DNA from: Anaerolineae bacterium
GTDB lineage: Bacteria; Chloroflexota; Anaerolineae; 4572-78; J111
DNA: 48,248 bases
Direction of reading: 5' to 3'
Assembly: GCA_023151115.1 (NCBI GenBank)
Contig: JAKLJP010000051.1
Coordinates: 1-48,248, forward strand
The notes under the pieces were generated by a model that saw only the letters and a program-made list of their open reading frames with translations, had not been told where the DNA came from and did no database searches. This document shows, piece after piece, positions 39,581-48,080 of this stretch (positions are counted from its first letter, which is position 1; each line of letters opens with the position of its first letter). The position numbers were made by a program, and so were the translations under genes.

Positions 39581-41529
39581 AACTTTATCAAGAAATTGAG
39601 CACTCTAAAAAATTATTCTTTTGGTTGGGGTTGGGCTTGTTGTTGCTGGCTCTCGCTGGCTCGATGGATGTGACCCAGGCCCAGGAGAAAACCCTCTACT
39701 GGCAGCGCTACGATGTCGATCTGGTGGTGCAGCCCAATTCTGATATCCTGGTCCAAGAGACTCAGCAAATTGTCTTTACCGGCGGCAGCTTTTCCTTTGG
39801 CTTTGCCGCTATCCCGCTGGATCGAGTCGAACAAATTACCGATTTGCAGGTCTCGGAGATTATCGGCGGCAGCGAGCGGCCTTACACGCCCAATTCCGAC
39901 AGCGACTATGGTTTTACTGCCTACACCAACGATGAAGGCGACCTGGAAATTAGCTGGTACTTCCCCTCCACCCGCGACAGCGAACACACCTATATTTTGC
40001 GCTATCGCGTTGTGGGCGGCCTCCGTATTTACGACGGCGGGGACCAGATCTGGTGGAAGGCTATTGCGCCCGACCATAACTTCCCTATCCAGGAGTCACG
40101 GGTGACAGTAACGTTGCCGCAAACTTTCCCCAAAGATCAACTGGTGGTTGCCAGCTATGGTACTCCCGCCAACATTGCTTATGGCGACCGGGGCGAGGTG
40201 ATTTTTACGGCTGAAAACATCCCCGCCGATGAAGAGTTGGAGGTGCGGGTGCAGTTTCCGCACGGCGTGGTCCAGGGCAGCCCTCCGGCCTGGCAGGCCA
40301 GTGACGACCGGCGGCGGCAGTGGGGGCCGGTCGTTGGGCTTATCTTTGGGGCGTTGGGGGCAGCCATCCTCTTGGGTGGACCGGGGCTAGTTTACTTGCT
40401 GTGGTACAAGCGCGGGCGCGACTTGCCCACCGGCGTCGTACCCGAATACATCAGCGAGCCGCCCGGCGATTTGCCCGCCCCTGTGGCCGGCGCGCTGATA
40501 GACGAAAAAGCCGATTTGCAGGATATTATCGCCACCATTACCGACCTGGGCCGGCGGGGTGTGCTGCGCTTGGAAGAGCAGCAAAAAGAAGGCTTTTTGG
40601 GCATCGGTTCCGGGCGGGAGTACACCTTTCATCTGGTGGATGAAAGCAAAGCTACCCGCCCTTACGAGAAAACCCTGCTCAAAGGTATCTTTGGCAGCAA
40701 AAGCGAGCGGCGCATGGCCGACCTGCGCCAGCGGTTTTACACCCACATCCCTACCCTGCAAAAAGAGTTGTACGACGAGCTGGTTCGGGCCGGCTTTTTC
40801 CCCAGCGACCCCAACGCCACCCGGCGGAAGTGGATTGGGCTGGGGGTGGTCGCCTTGATTGTCAGTGTGGTTGTTTCCTGCGGTCTTCTGGTTGCCCTGG
40901 GCGATTACTCGGCGCTGGCAATTTGCCCCGGCCTGGCCCTGCTGGCCTCGGCGCTGGGCCTGATTTTTGTGGCCCCGCACATGCCGCGCAAAACCCAACA
41001 GGGCGCGGAAGAAGCCGCCAAGTGGCTGGCCTTTAAGCGCTACCTGCAAACCATCGAAAAGCACGGCGACCTGGCCGAAGTGAAGGATAAATTTGAGGAA
41101 TTTCTGCCCTATGCCGTGGCCTTTGGCCTGGAACGCAGCCTGATTAACAAGTTCAAAGTTGTGGACACACCCGCGCCCACCTGGTGGGGACCGGTCTATC
41201 CGGGGTATGGCTACGGTTATCCCCATCACTACGGCGGGGGCTGGGGCGGCTCGTCCACAAGTCAGCCTGATGTAAGCGGCCCGCCCGGCCCCCTGGCCGG
41301 CGAAGGTGGCGGCATGCCCACGCTGACCGGCATGAGCGAGGGTCTCGGTACCTCGTTGGCCAGCATGAGCGAGGGGTTGGGAGCAATGCTCAGCTCGGCC
41401 AGTTCCACCCTGACCAGCACCCCACCACCCCAGACCTCCTCTTCCGGCGGCGGCTGGAGCGGCGGCGGGTTCAGCGGCGGTGGCGGTGGTGGTGGCGGCG
41501 GTGGTGGTGGTTCGCGGGGGTTTGGTTAA
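39577..41529 (+). CDS. DUF2207 family membrane protein
   Basis: This 650-residue protein has an N-terminal signal/anchor (FFWLGLGLLLLALAG, 14-28), a large extracytoplasmic beta-rich domain (about 36-235, typical DUF2207 start YWQRYDVDLVVQPNSDILVQ), a membrane helix (VVGLIFGALGAAILLGGPGL), a cytoplasmic helical part (GALIDEKADLQDIIATITDL) and two more helices. It ends in a Gly/Ser-rich tail (SSGGGWSGGGFSGGGGGG). The function of DUF2207 proteins is unknown. The ATG overlaps the HEPN stop. The following gene probably belongs to the same unit. Confidence 0.85.
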   Translation: MKLYQEIEHSKKLFFWLGLGLLLLALAGSMDVTQAQEKTLYWQRYDVDLVVQPNSDILVQETQQIVFTGGSFSFGFAAIPLDRVEQITDLQVSEIIGGSERPYTPNSDSDYGFTAYTNDEGDLEISWYFPSTRDSEHTYILRYRVVGGLRIYDGGDQIWWKAIAPDHNFPIQESRVTVTLPQTFPKDQLVVASYGTPANIAYGDRGEVIFTAENIPADEELEVRVQFPHGVVQGSPPAWQASDDRRRQWGPVVGLIFGALGAAILLGGPGLVYLLWYKRGRDLPTGVVPEYISEPPGDLPAPVAGALIDEKADLQDIIATITDLGRRGVLRLEEQQKEGFLGIGSGREYTFHLVDESKATRPYEKTLLKGIFGSKSERRMADLRQRFYTHIPTLQKELYDELVRAGFFPSDPNATRRKWIGLGVVALIVSVVVSCGLLVALGDYSALAICPGLALLASALGLIFVAPHMPRKTQQGAEEAAKWLAFKRYLQTIEKHGDLAEVKDKFEEFLPYAVAFGLERSLINKFKVVDTPAPTWWGPVYPGYGYGYPHHYGGGWGGSSTSQPDVSGPPGPLAGEGGGMPTLTGMSEGLGTSLASMSEGLGAMLSSASSTLTSTPPPQTSSSGGGWSGGGFSGGGGGGGGGGGGSRGFG

Positions 41530-41568
41530 GACAGACCGGAGAGAAGGATAGAAGGTAGAGGATATTTC

Positions 41569-41625
41569 TAATTACTATCTTCAATCTACTATCTTCAATC
41601 CTCGCCTCACCCGTCATCGCATCTT
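41569..41625. repeat. Repeat of ATCTTCAATCTACTATCTTCAATC words
   Basis: Tandem words cttcaatctactatcttcaa, then cctcgcctcacccgtcatc. It is related to the intergenic words near 3946-4000, and shares gcatctttattt with that site upstream of the next SD. Confidence 0.5.
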
Positions 41626-41644
41626 TATTTTAGGAGCCATCGGC

Positions 41645-42163
41645 ATGGGCAAAAATAGTCGTCTCATCGGCATCATTTTAATCGGAGTGGGACTACTGCT
41701 GCTGCTTGGCGGCACGGCGGCCTCCTTTATTTCAACATTCTCTTCATCCGAGGGGACTCTTAGCGGAGCTATCTTGGGGGTCATTATCTCGCTTTTTGTG
41801 GGAATTGTGCCTATAGCGATGGGGATTTATCTGTTCATCCAGAGTCGGAGCGAAGCCGCCGAACAGGCCGATATGACCCGCCAGCGCAAAATTCTGGACA
41901 TGGTCAAAACTCGCGGTCAGGTGGACATCCGCGACCTGGTTTTTGAATTGAACTCCAGCACCGACCAGGTGCGCGATGATATTTATCGGCTGGTCGGCAT
42001 GGGTTTGTTCACCGGCTACGTCAACTGGGATAAAGGGGCGCTTTACTCACGCGATGCGTCGCAGCTTAAGGGCAACACATGCCCCAACTGCGGCGGCGAG
42101 CAGGAGTTTGTCGGCAAAGGCGTTATTGCCTGCAAGTACTGCGGAGCCGAGATATTTTTATAA
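41645..42163 (+). CDS. Membrane protein with winged-helix-like domain and zinc ribbon
   Basis: This 172-residue protein has two membrane helices (about residues 7-31 and 43-66). A cytoplasmic segment that looks like a winged helix follows (RQRKILDMVKTRGQVDIRDL, then STDQVRDDIYRLVGMGLFTG). It ends in a zinc ribbon NTCPNCGGEQEFVGKGVIAC with KYCGAEIF (CxxC...CxxC). I do not recognise a named family. The combination suggests a membrane-tethered nucleic-acid- or protein-binding regulator. GGAG lies 8 nt before the ATG. It follows the DUF2207 gene and probably works with it. Confidence 0.75.
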   Translation: MGKNSRLIGIILIGVGLLLLLGGTAASFISTFSSSEGTLSGAILGVIISLFVGIVPIAMGIYLFIQSRSEAAEQADMTRQRKILDMVKTRGQVDIRDLVFELNSSTDQVRDDIYRLVGMGLFTGYVNWDKGALYSRDASQLKGNTCPNCGGEQEFVGKGVIACKYCGAEIFL

Positions 42164-42265
42164 TGACCGCCGACAACAGACGGCCGGCCGCTGCCCACAA
42201 CATTTTTATTTTGAGGCCCTCTCCTGATTCAGCGATACACTCAAATTCATCAACTCAAAACACTT

Positions 42266-43912
42266 TTGCTATGTCTGGCTTTGCTTCTCGTTGGCTGTGA
42301 GTCACCCTCAACCGCAGCCACCCCAACACCAATCTCTGAAGCAACATCGCAAGTTTCCAACCCTCCAACCCTCCACCCCTCCACCCCTCCACCCTTCCAA
42401 CCTTCCAACCCTCCAACCTTCCAACCTTCCAACCCATCTCTCCCTCAAGGCGGCATCGCCGCCCTGGGCCTGGTTGGACAGCCCGACAGCCTCAATCCCA
42501 TCACCACCAACGACTCCGCCTTGCGCGAGTTAACGCCGATTTTGTTTGATACCCTGTTGCATGTGGACCCGAACACCGCCCAACTCCAACCCGGCCTGGC
42601 TGAAAGCTGGAGTTACAGCAACGACGGTAAAAAGGTTGTTTTTCACCTGCCAGCAGGCCTGAAATGGAGTGATGGCCGGCCCCTCACCGCAGCCGCCATT
42701 GCTGCCAGCCTGAAAGCCACCGAACACCCGGCCCTGCTGGCCTTTAGCCAGATTATCGCCCCCGATGCCGAAACCCTGGAATTGACCTTTGCCCGGATAG
42801 ATTGCTCTGCCGTGACCACCCTGGCCCAACTGCCGCTCTTGCCTGCCTCCGCCGTACTGGAGCCGGTGCCCACCGGCAGCGGCCCCTTCAAAATCGGCGA
42901 ATGGTCTGAAAACAAGCGCACCCTCAGCCTGACCCGCAATCGCTATTATGCTGGTCCGGCTCCTCTGCTGGATGGGTTGACCATCCGCTTCATTGCCGAA
43001 GATGAAGTGGACATTGCCCTCTCCGAAGGTCAATTCGACGCCGTTGGCCCTCTCCAATCCAAAATCCACGTCCAAAGAGGCAGTCCAAAATCCAAAATCT
43101 TTACAGATTTGGTCTACCCCGCCCCGCAAATGATCTATCTGGCTATTAACTATGCGCCCAAGAACACTGAGGCCGTTGCACCCGAAGTGCGGGACGCCTT
43201 GCTCCTGGCTCTCGACCGCCCGGCGCTTCTGGCCGAGGTGCTGGCCGGCGACGGCCAACTGCTGGCCGGTTCGCTGCTGCCCGGTCATTGGGCGGCCCAG
43301 GCTGACCTGACCTGGCCGGCTTACGACCCCAAAGCCGCCCGGTCGCTCCTGCGCCAAGCCGGGCTGCGAGATGAAGATGGCGATGGCTGGCTGGATCAGG
43401 ATGGCCGGCGGCTGGAACTATTTGTGCGGACTCGAGGCGACAAGGCGCTGATGCAAGACCTGGCCTGGCTGGCCAGCAGCTACTACCGGGATTTGGGTCT
43501 GTTTGTACGGGCCGATTTGATGTCTTTTACCGATACGGTAGACCGGCTGTTCAAGCACGACTTCGACATGGCCGTTTTCAGTTGGCCGCTCACCCCCGAC
43601 CCCGACCAGCGGCTCTTCTGGCGTTCGTCCGAAAATACCACCGGCCAAGGCTTAAACTTTACCTCCTACGATAACCCGGCTCTGGACCGGCTGCTCGACC
43701 GGGCTGTGGCCGTTCCCGGCTGTGACTCCGAGCAGCGGGCCAAGATTTATAACGAGATTCAGGAAACTTTGGCCGTGGAGCGTCCGGTAGATTTCCTGTT
43801 CGCGCCTAACCGGCATATACTGGTGGAAACTCGTCTGCATGGCCTCAACCCCGGCCCCTTTGCTCCCTTTACCTGGAATGTGAGTGAGTGGTACTTGCAG
43901 GAGGGGGAGTGA
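42266..43912 (+). CDS. ABC-type peptide/nickel substrate-binding lipoprotein (family 5)
   Basis: This protein of about 548 residues has a lipobox CLALLLVGC at its start and the family 5 fold: LGLVGQPDSLNPITTNDSAL, LQPGLAESWSYSNDGKKVVF, HLPAGLKWSDGRPLTAAAIA and MSFTDTVDRLFKHDFDMAVF. It binds an oligopeptide-like ligand outside the cell, but no permease or ATPase genes follow. The linker after the lipid-bearing Cys is a translated CTTCCAACC repeat (NPPTLHPSTPPPFQPSNPPT). TTG 42266 gives a signal peptide without basic residues; an in-frame CTG (42224) or ATT (42227) start behind a GAGG would add IQRYTQIHQLKTLL, a better n-region. A smaller repeat encodes QSKIHVQRGSPKSKIF. Confidence 0.85.
   Translation: MLCLALLLVGCESPSTAATPTPISEATSQVSNPPTLHPSTPPPFQPSNPPTFQPSNPSLPQGGIAALGLVGQPDSLNPITTNDSALRELTPILFDTLLHVDPNTAQLQPGLAESWSYSNDGKKVVFHLPAGLKWSDGRPLTAAAIAASLKATEHPALLAFSQIIAPDAETLELTFARIDCSAVTTLAQLPLLPASAVLEPVPTGSGPFKIGEWSENKRTLSLTRNRYYAGPAPLLDGLTIRFIAEDEVDIALSEGQFDAVGPLQSKIHVQRGSPKSKIFTDLVYPAPQMIYLAINYAPKNTEAVAPEVRDALLLALDRPALLAEVLAGDGQLLAGSLLPGHWAAQADLTWPAYDPKAARSLLRQAGLRDEDGDGWLDQDGRRLELFVRTRGDKALMQDLAWLASSYYRDLGLFVRADLMSFTDTVDRLFKHDFDMAVFSWPLTPDPDQRLFWRSSENTTGQGLNFTSYDNPALDRLLDRAVAVPGCDSEQRAKIYNEIQETLAVERPVDFLFAPNRHILVETRLHGLNPGPFAPFTWNVSEWYLQEGE
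42354..42438. repeat. In-frame CTTCCAACCTTCC repeat in the lipoprotein linker
   Basis: About 85 bp of tandem ccaaccctccaaccctccac and ccttccaaccttccaaccc words, immediately downstream of the lipobox region. Confidence 0.8.
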
Positions 43913-43951
43913 GAGGATTCATACTTGGTTCCGAATCTTTAATAAGCCTGG

Positions 43952-43988
43952 GCGTAGTGCGTGGTACGTGAACTTACACACCACGAAT
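43952..43988. repeat. GCGTAGTGCGTGG repeat upstream of the Nudix gene
   Basis: Partial copy (gcgtagtgcgtggtacgtg, acacaccacg) of the family at 15065-15145. It encodes the rejected N-terminal extension of the Nudix frame. Confidence 0.6.
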
Positions 43989-44011
43989 ATAGATTTTCTC
44001 AAAATAGCCCT

Positions 44012-44629
44012 ATGACAACCTCCGACCCATTCCTATTCGCACTTTACAATCCAAAAATCCTCAGCAAGCTGGAGCAGCGATTCGGCCCGGTTCACACTCA
44101 TCACGCTGACCTGACCATCTCCACCGAAATCATGCGGCAGATGGTAGTCAAACTAAACCAGAAAACCATCCCCCGCCGGGCCGAGGTGGTCATGGTGGTG
44201 CCGAATGAACAGGGGCAGGTCTGGCTGCACACCAAAAGTTTTTACCCCCAGGGCGTTTATCGCCTCATGACCGGCGGCCTGGAACCGGGCGAAGCGCCCC
44301 ATCAAGCCTTGCGCCGCGAGGTGTTTGAAGAAACCGGCTTTAAGGTGAAAGCGCAGCGCTGCCTGGCGGTAATTACCTATACTGTCATTGCCCCGGAAGG
44401 CCGCTTCCCATTTGTATCCTACATTTTTCTGACCACACCCAGCCAGGGCCAGCCTCACCCTACCGATCCCAAAGAAGCCATTGCCCATTTTCAGGCGGTG
44501 CCTATCTCCGGCCTGGCCGACATCGCCCGCCAACTCCGCTCGCTGGATGGTGATTTTGCCGATTGGGGTATCTTTCGGGCTATTCCGCACGAAGTGGCTT
44601 GTGAGCAGTTGCTCCAAACGCCGCCTTAG
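44012..44629 (+). CDS. Nudix hydrolase
   Basis: This 205-residue protein contains a complete Nudix box, GLEPGE then REVFEETGF (G-x5-E-x7-REVxEExGF, residues 88-110), within the usual alpha/beta sandwich (AEVVMVVPNEQGQVWLHTKS). It cuts nucleoside diphosphate-X compounds; the substrate is not predictable. An extra N-terminal helix of about 50 residues (FALYNPKILSKLEQRFGPVH) and a C-terminal tail make it longer than minimal Nudix proteins. ATG 44012 is chosen because the 17 codons before it come from a dispersed repeat. There is no clear SD. It stands between unrelated genes. Confidence 0.87.
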   Translation: MTTSDPFLFALYNPKILSKLEQRFGPVHTHHADLTISTEIMRQMVVKLNQKTIPRRAEVVMVVPNEQGQVWLHTKSFYPQGVYRLMTGGLEPGEAPHQALRREVFEETGFKVKAQRCLAVITYTVIAPEGRFPFVSYIFLTTPSQGQPHPTDPKEAIAHFQAVPISGLADIARQLRSLDGDFADWGIFRAIPHEVACEQLLQTPP

Positions 44630-44667
44630 CCGGTCTGGCCCACCTGGCCTTAATGTCGAGGTAAGGG

Positions 44668-45381
44668 ATGACAGATTATTTAACCACCAGCGAAGCCACC
44701 CGCCTGGCCGAACTGGAAACAGTCATTGAGCGGGGTCTGCAAACCTTTATTGAGGTGGGCAGCGCCCTGATGGAAATCCGCAACTCCCGCCTGTACCGGC
44801 AAACCCACGCCACCTTTGAGGAATATTGCCAGGATCGCTGGGACTTGCGAAAAAGCCGGACGTACCAGTTGATGGATGCGGCCGAGGTGGTTGAAAATCT
44901 AAAAAGTTCCACAATTGTGGAACTTTCAGGCGGGGCTATCCCTCTGCCCATCAACGAGGCCCAGGCCCGGCCGCTGGCCAGGCTGGGCGTGGACATGCAG
45001 CGCCAGGTGTGGCAAAAGGCCGTCGAAACCGCTCCCCAGGGCAGAATTACGGCTCGGCACGTCGAAACAATAGTCAGGGAATTTGAGTCTGCCCAGGCCG
45101 AACCCGACTCCTTTACCTGCCCTCGCTGCGGTCACCGGGCCGTTCAACTCAATGAAGGCGTTATCTGCCTCAACGATGCCTGCCAGGCCAGCTGGGCCAG
45201 CCGGGCTGAATTTGAGGCCGAAGCGGGCCTGGCTTACAGGGACGAAACCGAGCTGCTGCGAACCCATTTGAAAACGGAATTGATCAAACTGATCAACCAA
45301 TTGTCGCCGGAGCAGTTAAAGGAATTGGCGGCCTGGCTGGCCGAAGCCAAAGAGAAGCTGGCCGCCGAAGTTCACTCATAA
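44668..45381 (+). CDS. ParB-like/phage-type protein with zinc ribbon
   Basis: This 237-residue protein has an N-terminal half (TRLAELETVIERGLQTFIEV, ATFEEYCQDRWDLRKSRTYQ, NEAQARPLARLGVDMQRQVW, then APQGRITARHVETIV) that resembles a group of plasmid- and phage-borne ParB-like helix-turn-helix proteins. A zinc ribbon follows (SFTCPRCGHRAVQLNEGVIC ... CLNDAC, about 150-170), then a helical tail. It probably binds DNA; replication or partition roles are typical for relatives, but here it stands alone. The residues KSSTIVELS come from a perfect 24-bp palindrome (44903-44926), another in-frame repeat. The start ATG has AGGTAAGGG upstream. Confidence 0.7.
   Translation: MTDYLTTSEATRLAELETVIERGLQTFIEVGSALMEIRNSRLYRQTHATFEEYCQDRWDLRKSRTYQLMDAAEVVENLKSSTIVELSGGAIPLPINEAQARPLARLGVDMQRQVWQKAVETAPQGRITARHVETIVREFESAQAEPDSFTCPRCGHRAVQLNEGVICLNDACQASWASRAEFEAEAGLAYRDETELLRTHLKTELIKLINQLSPEQLKELAAWLAEAKEKLAAEVHS
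44903..44926. repeat. Perfect 24-bp palindrome inside the ParB-like gene
   Basis: AAAGTTCCACAA joined to its exact reverse complement, in frame, encoding KSSTIVEL. It sits between the two conserved regions of the protein. Confidence 0.8.
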
Positions 45382-45430
45382 ATCCCGCTGAAAAAAATGA
45401 GATCACTATGTTTGCGTTTTTCGTAACCGG

Positions 45431-45516
45431 TCAAAATTTGAACGCGGATGACGCAGATTCGACAAATTTTTCTGCGTAAATCTGCGTTTATCAGCGTTCA
45501 TCTGCGTTCTATTTAA
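45431..45516. repeat. AACGCAGAT/ATCTGCGTT repeat
   Basis: Words aacgcggatgacgcagattc, tctgcgtaaatctgcg and ttcatctgcgttct. Related to 46240-46326. Confidence 0.65.
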
Positions 45517-45648
45517 AAAGTACAAAGGTAGTGATGACATTTGTCACGGCAAAAAAGGACATCTGACACTGCTAGTCTGCAAGCTAAAGGAATGATAATA
45601 AAGGTAATGGGTAAAGCTCGCCTTAAGTCCATTGCAAGGAGATACGCC

Positions 45649-46224
45649 ATGACCACAGCAATTTATGTGATGGCCGGTCTGATTGTGTTGGTTCTGTTTT
45701 ATTTCATCTGGCAGATGGTCAAACCCTATCGAAAATTCCAGGGCAAGATGTTGGTGACCTGCCCTGAAACGCATCAAACGGCCGGGGTAGCCGTGGATGC
45801 CAGGCATGTTGCCTTGACCGCGGTTCGGGGTGAGCCGGATTTACGCTTAAAAGAATGTACGCGTTGGCCTGAGCGCCAAAATTGCGGTCAGGAATGTTTG
45901 GCTCAAATTGAACTGTCGCCAGAGAACTGTTTGGTGAGGACGATGTTAGCCAATTGGTACAAAGGCAAATCCTGCGTTTTCTGCGGGAAAGCTTTCCAAC
46001 AGGTTGATTCTTATGATCACCGGGCTGTTTTTTTGTACGACCAGAAACCTGCGCTTCTCAGTCCAGAGGGTCAACTTGTCGAATGGCGAGCCGTGCCGGT
46101 AGAAACACTGCCCCAAATACTGACGACCCATAAGCCGGTCTGCTGGAACTGCCTCATTGCCATGACGTTCCGGCGCGATCATCCTGAGTTGGTTACAGAT
46201 CGTCCCTTTAGGGGCCGAAATTGA
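45649..46224 (+). CDS. Cysteine-rich membrane-anchored protein of unknown function
   Basis: This 191-residue protein has one N-terminal membrane helix (IYVMAGLIVLVLFYFIWQMV, 5-24). A soluble part with ordered cysteines follows: TCPETHQTAGVAVDARHVAL (Cys38), CTRWPERQNCGQECL (70, 79, 83), CVFCGKAF (109, 112) and CWNCLIA (165, 168). The spacing suggests zinc or another metal, or thiol redox work. It looks like a conserved hypothetical family of soil bacteria that I know by pattern only. ATG 45649 has AAGGAG 7 nt upstream, which excludes the longer frame. A hydrophilic end (DRPFRGRN) closes it, and a repeat follows. Confidence 0.78.
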   Translation: MTTAIYVMAGLIVLVLFYFIWQMVKPYRKFQGKMLVTCPETHQTAGVAVDARHVALTAVRGEPDLRLKECTRWPERQNCGQECLAQIELSPENCLVRTMLANWYKGKSCVFCGKAFQQVDSYDHRAVFLYDQKPALLSPEGQLVEWRAVPVETLPQILTTHKPVCWNCLIAMTFRRDHPELVTDRPFRGRN

Positions 46225-46239
46225 GCTTCGAAGAAAAAG

Positions 46240-46326
46240 GGTTGGCTCACGGATAAACGCGGATGTGAAGCACACAGATTTTTTTGATTTTTATCCTTAT
46301 CCGTGTGATCTGTGTCTATCCGTGAG
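46240..46326. repeat. Inverted repeat, CACGGATAAACGCGGAT family
   Basis: The arms gctcacggataaacgcggat and gtgtctatccgtgagc surround acacagattttt and atccgtgtgatctgtg. It lies between convergent genes. Confidence 0.75.
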
Positions 46327-46333
46327 CAATTTT

Positions 46334-47299
46334 TTACCAAGCCAAGGCGAAGGGGGTTGCTTCTTGCTGAGACTTGTTGAGATGGGTCTTGATAAAGGTA
46401 CAAATCTCCGTCATCGCCTCGGTGGCCTCTGGGAATAAGGGCGCGCAGGCCGGATAGCAGTGAAACATTCCCTCCCCAACCCTCAAGGTGACCTCGATGC
46501 CGGCCTCTTGCGCTTTTTGGGCAAAGCGGGTTGAGTCATCGCGCATGAGTTCGTCGCCGCCCGCATAGATGAGCAGTGGGGGAAGTCCCCTCAGATCACC
46601 ATAGAGCGGAGAAATCCACGGCAAACCGGGGTCATGATCGCCCACATAATACTTGCTAAACACAATCTGGGCGTCCCGCCAGGTAAGGGTATCTACTTTA
46701 GCATTGGTTTGGAAAGACTCTCCGGTATTTTTTAAATCGGTCCAGGGAGACATTACGACCGCTGCCGCCGGAAGCGGCATAGCCTTATCCTTCAGGGCCA
46801 GCAGAGTTGCTAGACACAAACCGCCACCTCCGGAGTCGCCCATAAAGACAATGTTGGCCGGCTGCAAGCCTTCGGCCAACAGATAACGATAAGCGACAAT
46901 CGAGTCGTTCAGTCCTTCAGGAAAGGGATGTTCGGGGGCTAAGGCATAATCAAACACCAGCGCGCCTATCCCCGTCCCTTTGACAAACTTGGCCACAATC
47001 CCCCGGTGGGCCTTGACCGAACCGATTACCAGCCCACCCCCGTGAAAATAGAGGATAACTTTATCCTTGGTCGCCTGACCGGGAAGCATCCATTCCGCCG
47101 AAAGGCCGACTATGCTTAGCGGCAGCAGTTGGAAATCGGCCGGCAGTTTGCCAAAAAAACTGGCCCCTTTTTCAACTTCCTCCCGCAATTGGAGCACGGA
47201 GGTATTCTCATCAACGGTAGTTCTTCGTTTGCCTTGAAAGCTCAATAAATGGCGGTTTTTCAAGGCAAAGATGAAGAGACGGCTTCTTAAACTTGGCAT
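46334..47299 (-). CDS. Alpha/beta-hydrolase esterase (hormone-sensitive lipase family)
   Basis: This 321-residue protein has the HSL-family signature: oxyanion motif YFHGGGLVIGSVKAHR (84-99), nucleophile Ser156 in FMGDSGGGGLCLATL, acid Asp249 in LLIYAGGDELMRDDS and His280 in GEGMFHCYPA. It hydrolyses short acyl esters, probably in the cytoplasm, as no signal peptide is present. It lies 137 nt downstream of the tetR gene in the same direction, separated by a repeat, and is the likely target of that regulator. The specific substrate is unknown. Confidence 0.9.
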   Translation of the reverse strand: MPSLRSRLFIFALKNRHLLSFQGKRRTTVDENTSVLQLREEVEKGASFFGKLPADFQLLPLSIVGLSAEWMLPGQATKDKVILYFHGGGLVIGSVKAHRGIVAKFVKGTGIGALVFDYALAPEHPFPEGLNDSIVAYRYLLAEGLQPANIVFMGDSGGGGLCLATLLALKDKAMPLPAAAVVMSPWTDLKNTGESFQTNAKVDTLTWRDAQIVFSKYYVGDHDPGLPWISPLYGDLRGLPPLLIYAGGDELMRDDSTRFAQKAQEAGIEVTLRVGEGMFHCYPACAPLFPEATEAMTEICTFIKTHLNKSQQEATPFALAW

Positions 47300-47349
47300 G
47301 GCTTATATCCTCGATGGATTGCAGGTATTCCCGTAGAGTCAGTAAAATT

Positions 47350-47420
47350 CCAAGAAAATAATTACTCAATGTTCGTGTTGCGTGTTGCGTGATGTAAAGC
47401 AGACGGAACACATGGGACTG
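47350..47420. repeat. Long-form CGTGTTGCGTGTTGCGT repeat
   Basis: Contains TTCCAAGAAAATAATTACTC, gttgcgtgttgcgtgatg and gacggaacacatgggactgc. It shares outer and inner sequence with 29426-29510. Confidence 0.65.
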
Positions 47421-47436
47421 CCTAAAAAGGATATTC

Positions 47437-48075
47437 CTACATGAACATGCTGAGCAGTATCTCTGGGTCTGGCGCTTTGAACTTTTCCCTATGGGTGGCC
47501 TTGTGGATGGCCAGACCTTTAATGGATGTCCAGAAAACAAGCGCCAGCGCCTCGGCGTCAAAATTTTTAAGGGAACCATCCCTTTGACCTTCGCGGATAA
47601 TCCGCGTGACGACTTCATACGGCGCCGTGTTCTTTTCGCTGATAACTTTTTTTGCTTCGTCAGGGATGGCCTCCGAGGCAGTCGCTACGGCAATCAGCAA
47701 GTAATACAGGCCGGTATCTTCATTATCAGTCAAGCCTTGCAGGAGGGTTTCGAGGGCCAGTCTGATTTTTTCCGGGGGCGATAAAGGCAGCCGCTCTAAT
47801 TCCAGCGAGGCCGCATTTATTTTCTCAAAAGCGCCGCTGATCAATTCCACAAAAATATCTTCCTTGGACCGATAATAATGGTAGATCAGCCCCTGCGACA
47901 TACTCGAAGCGGAGGCGATATCGCTAATCTTCGTCGCTGCAAGTCCTTTGGTGGCGAATAACCTTAAGGCGTGGGTTAGGATCTGCCCTTTTCGTTCATC
48001 TTTTATTTTTTGGTTAAGTTCTTTATTTCTGCCCAAGACTAAGTAATCTTTTTCATTGATTGAATAACTATTCAA
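47437..48075 (-). CDS. TetR family transcriptional regulator
   Basis: This protein of about 212 residues has a TetR helix-turn-helix: KGQILTHALRLFATKGLAAT, KISDIASASSMSQGLIYHYY and RSKEDIFVELISGAF (about 29-83), followed by a helical ligand domain. There is no ATG near the N-terminus: TTG 48075 starts inside a 22-bp palindromic operator, and an in-frame TTG lies 13 codons later. With the promoter at 48081-48109, transcription would begin at about the first TTG, so translation is either leaderless or starts downstream. Autoregulation is very likely. The esterase gene follows in the same direction. Confidence 0.88.
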   Translation of the reverse strand: MNSYSINEKDYLVLGRNKELNQKIKDERKGQILTHALRLFATKGLAATKISDIASASSMSQGLIYHYYRSKEDIFVELISGAFEKINAASLELERLPLSPPEKIRLALETLLQGLTDNEDTGLYYLLIAVATASEAIPDEAKKVISEKNTAPYEVVTRIIREGQRDGSLKNFDAEALALVFWTSIKGLAIHKATHREKFKAPDPEILLSMFM

Positions 48076-48078
48076 TCA
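48057..48078. promoter_or_regulatory. TetR operator palindrome
   Basis: Perfect 10-bp arms TGATTGAATA and TATTCAATCA around a 2-bp centre, just downstream of the -10 box and covering the tetR start. Confidence 0.7.
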
Positions 48079-48080
48079 TT

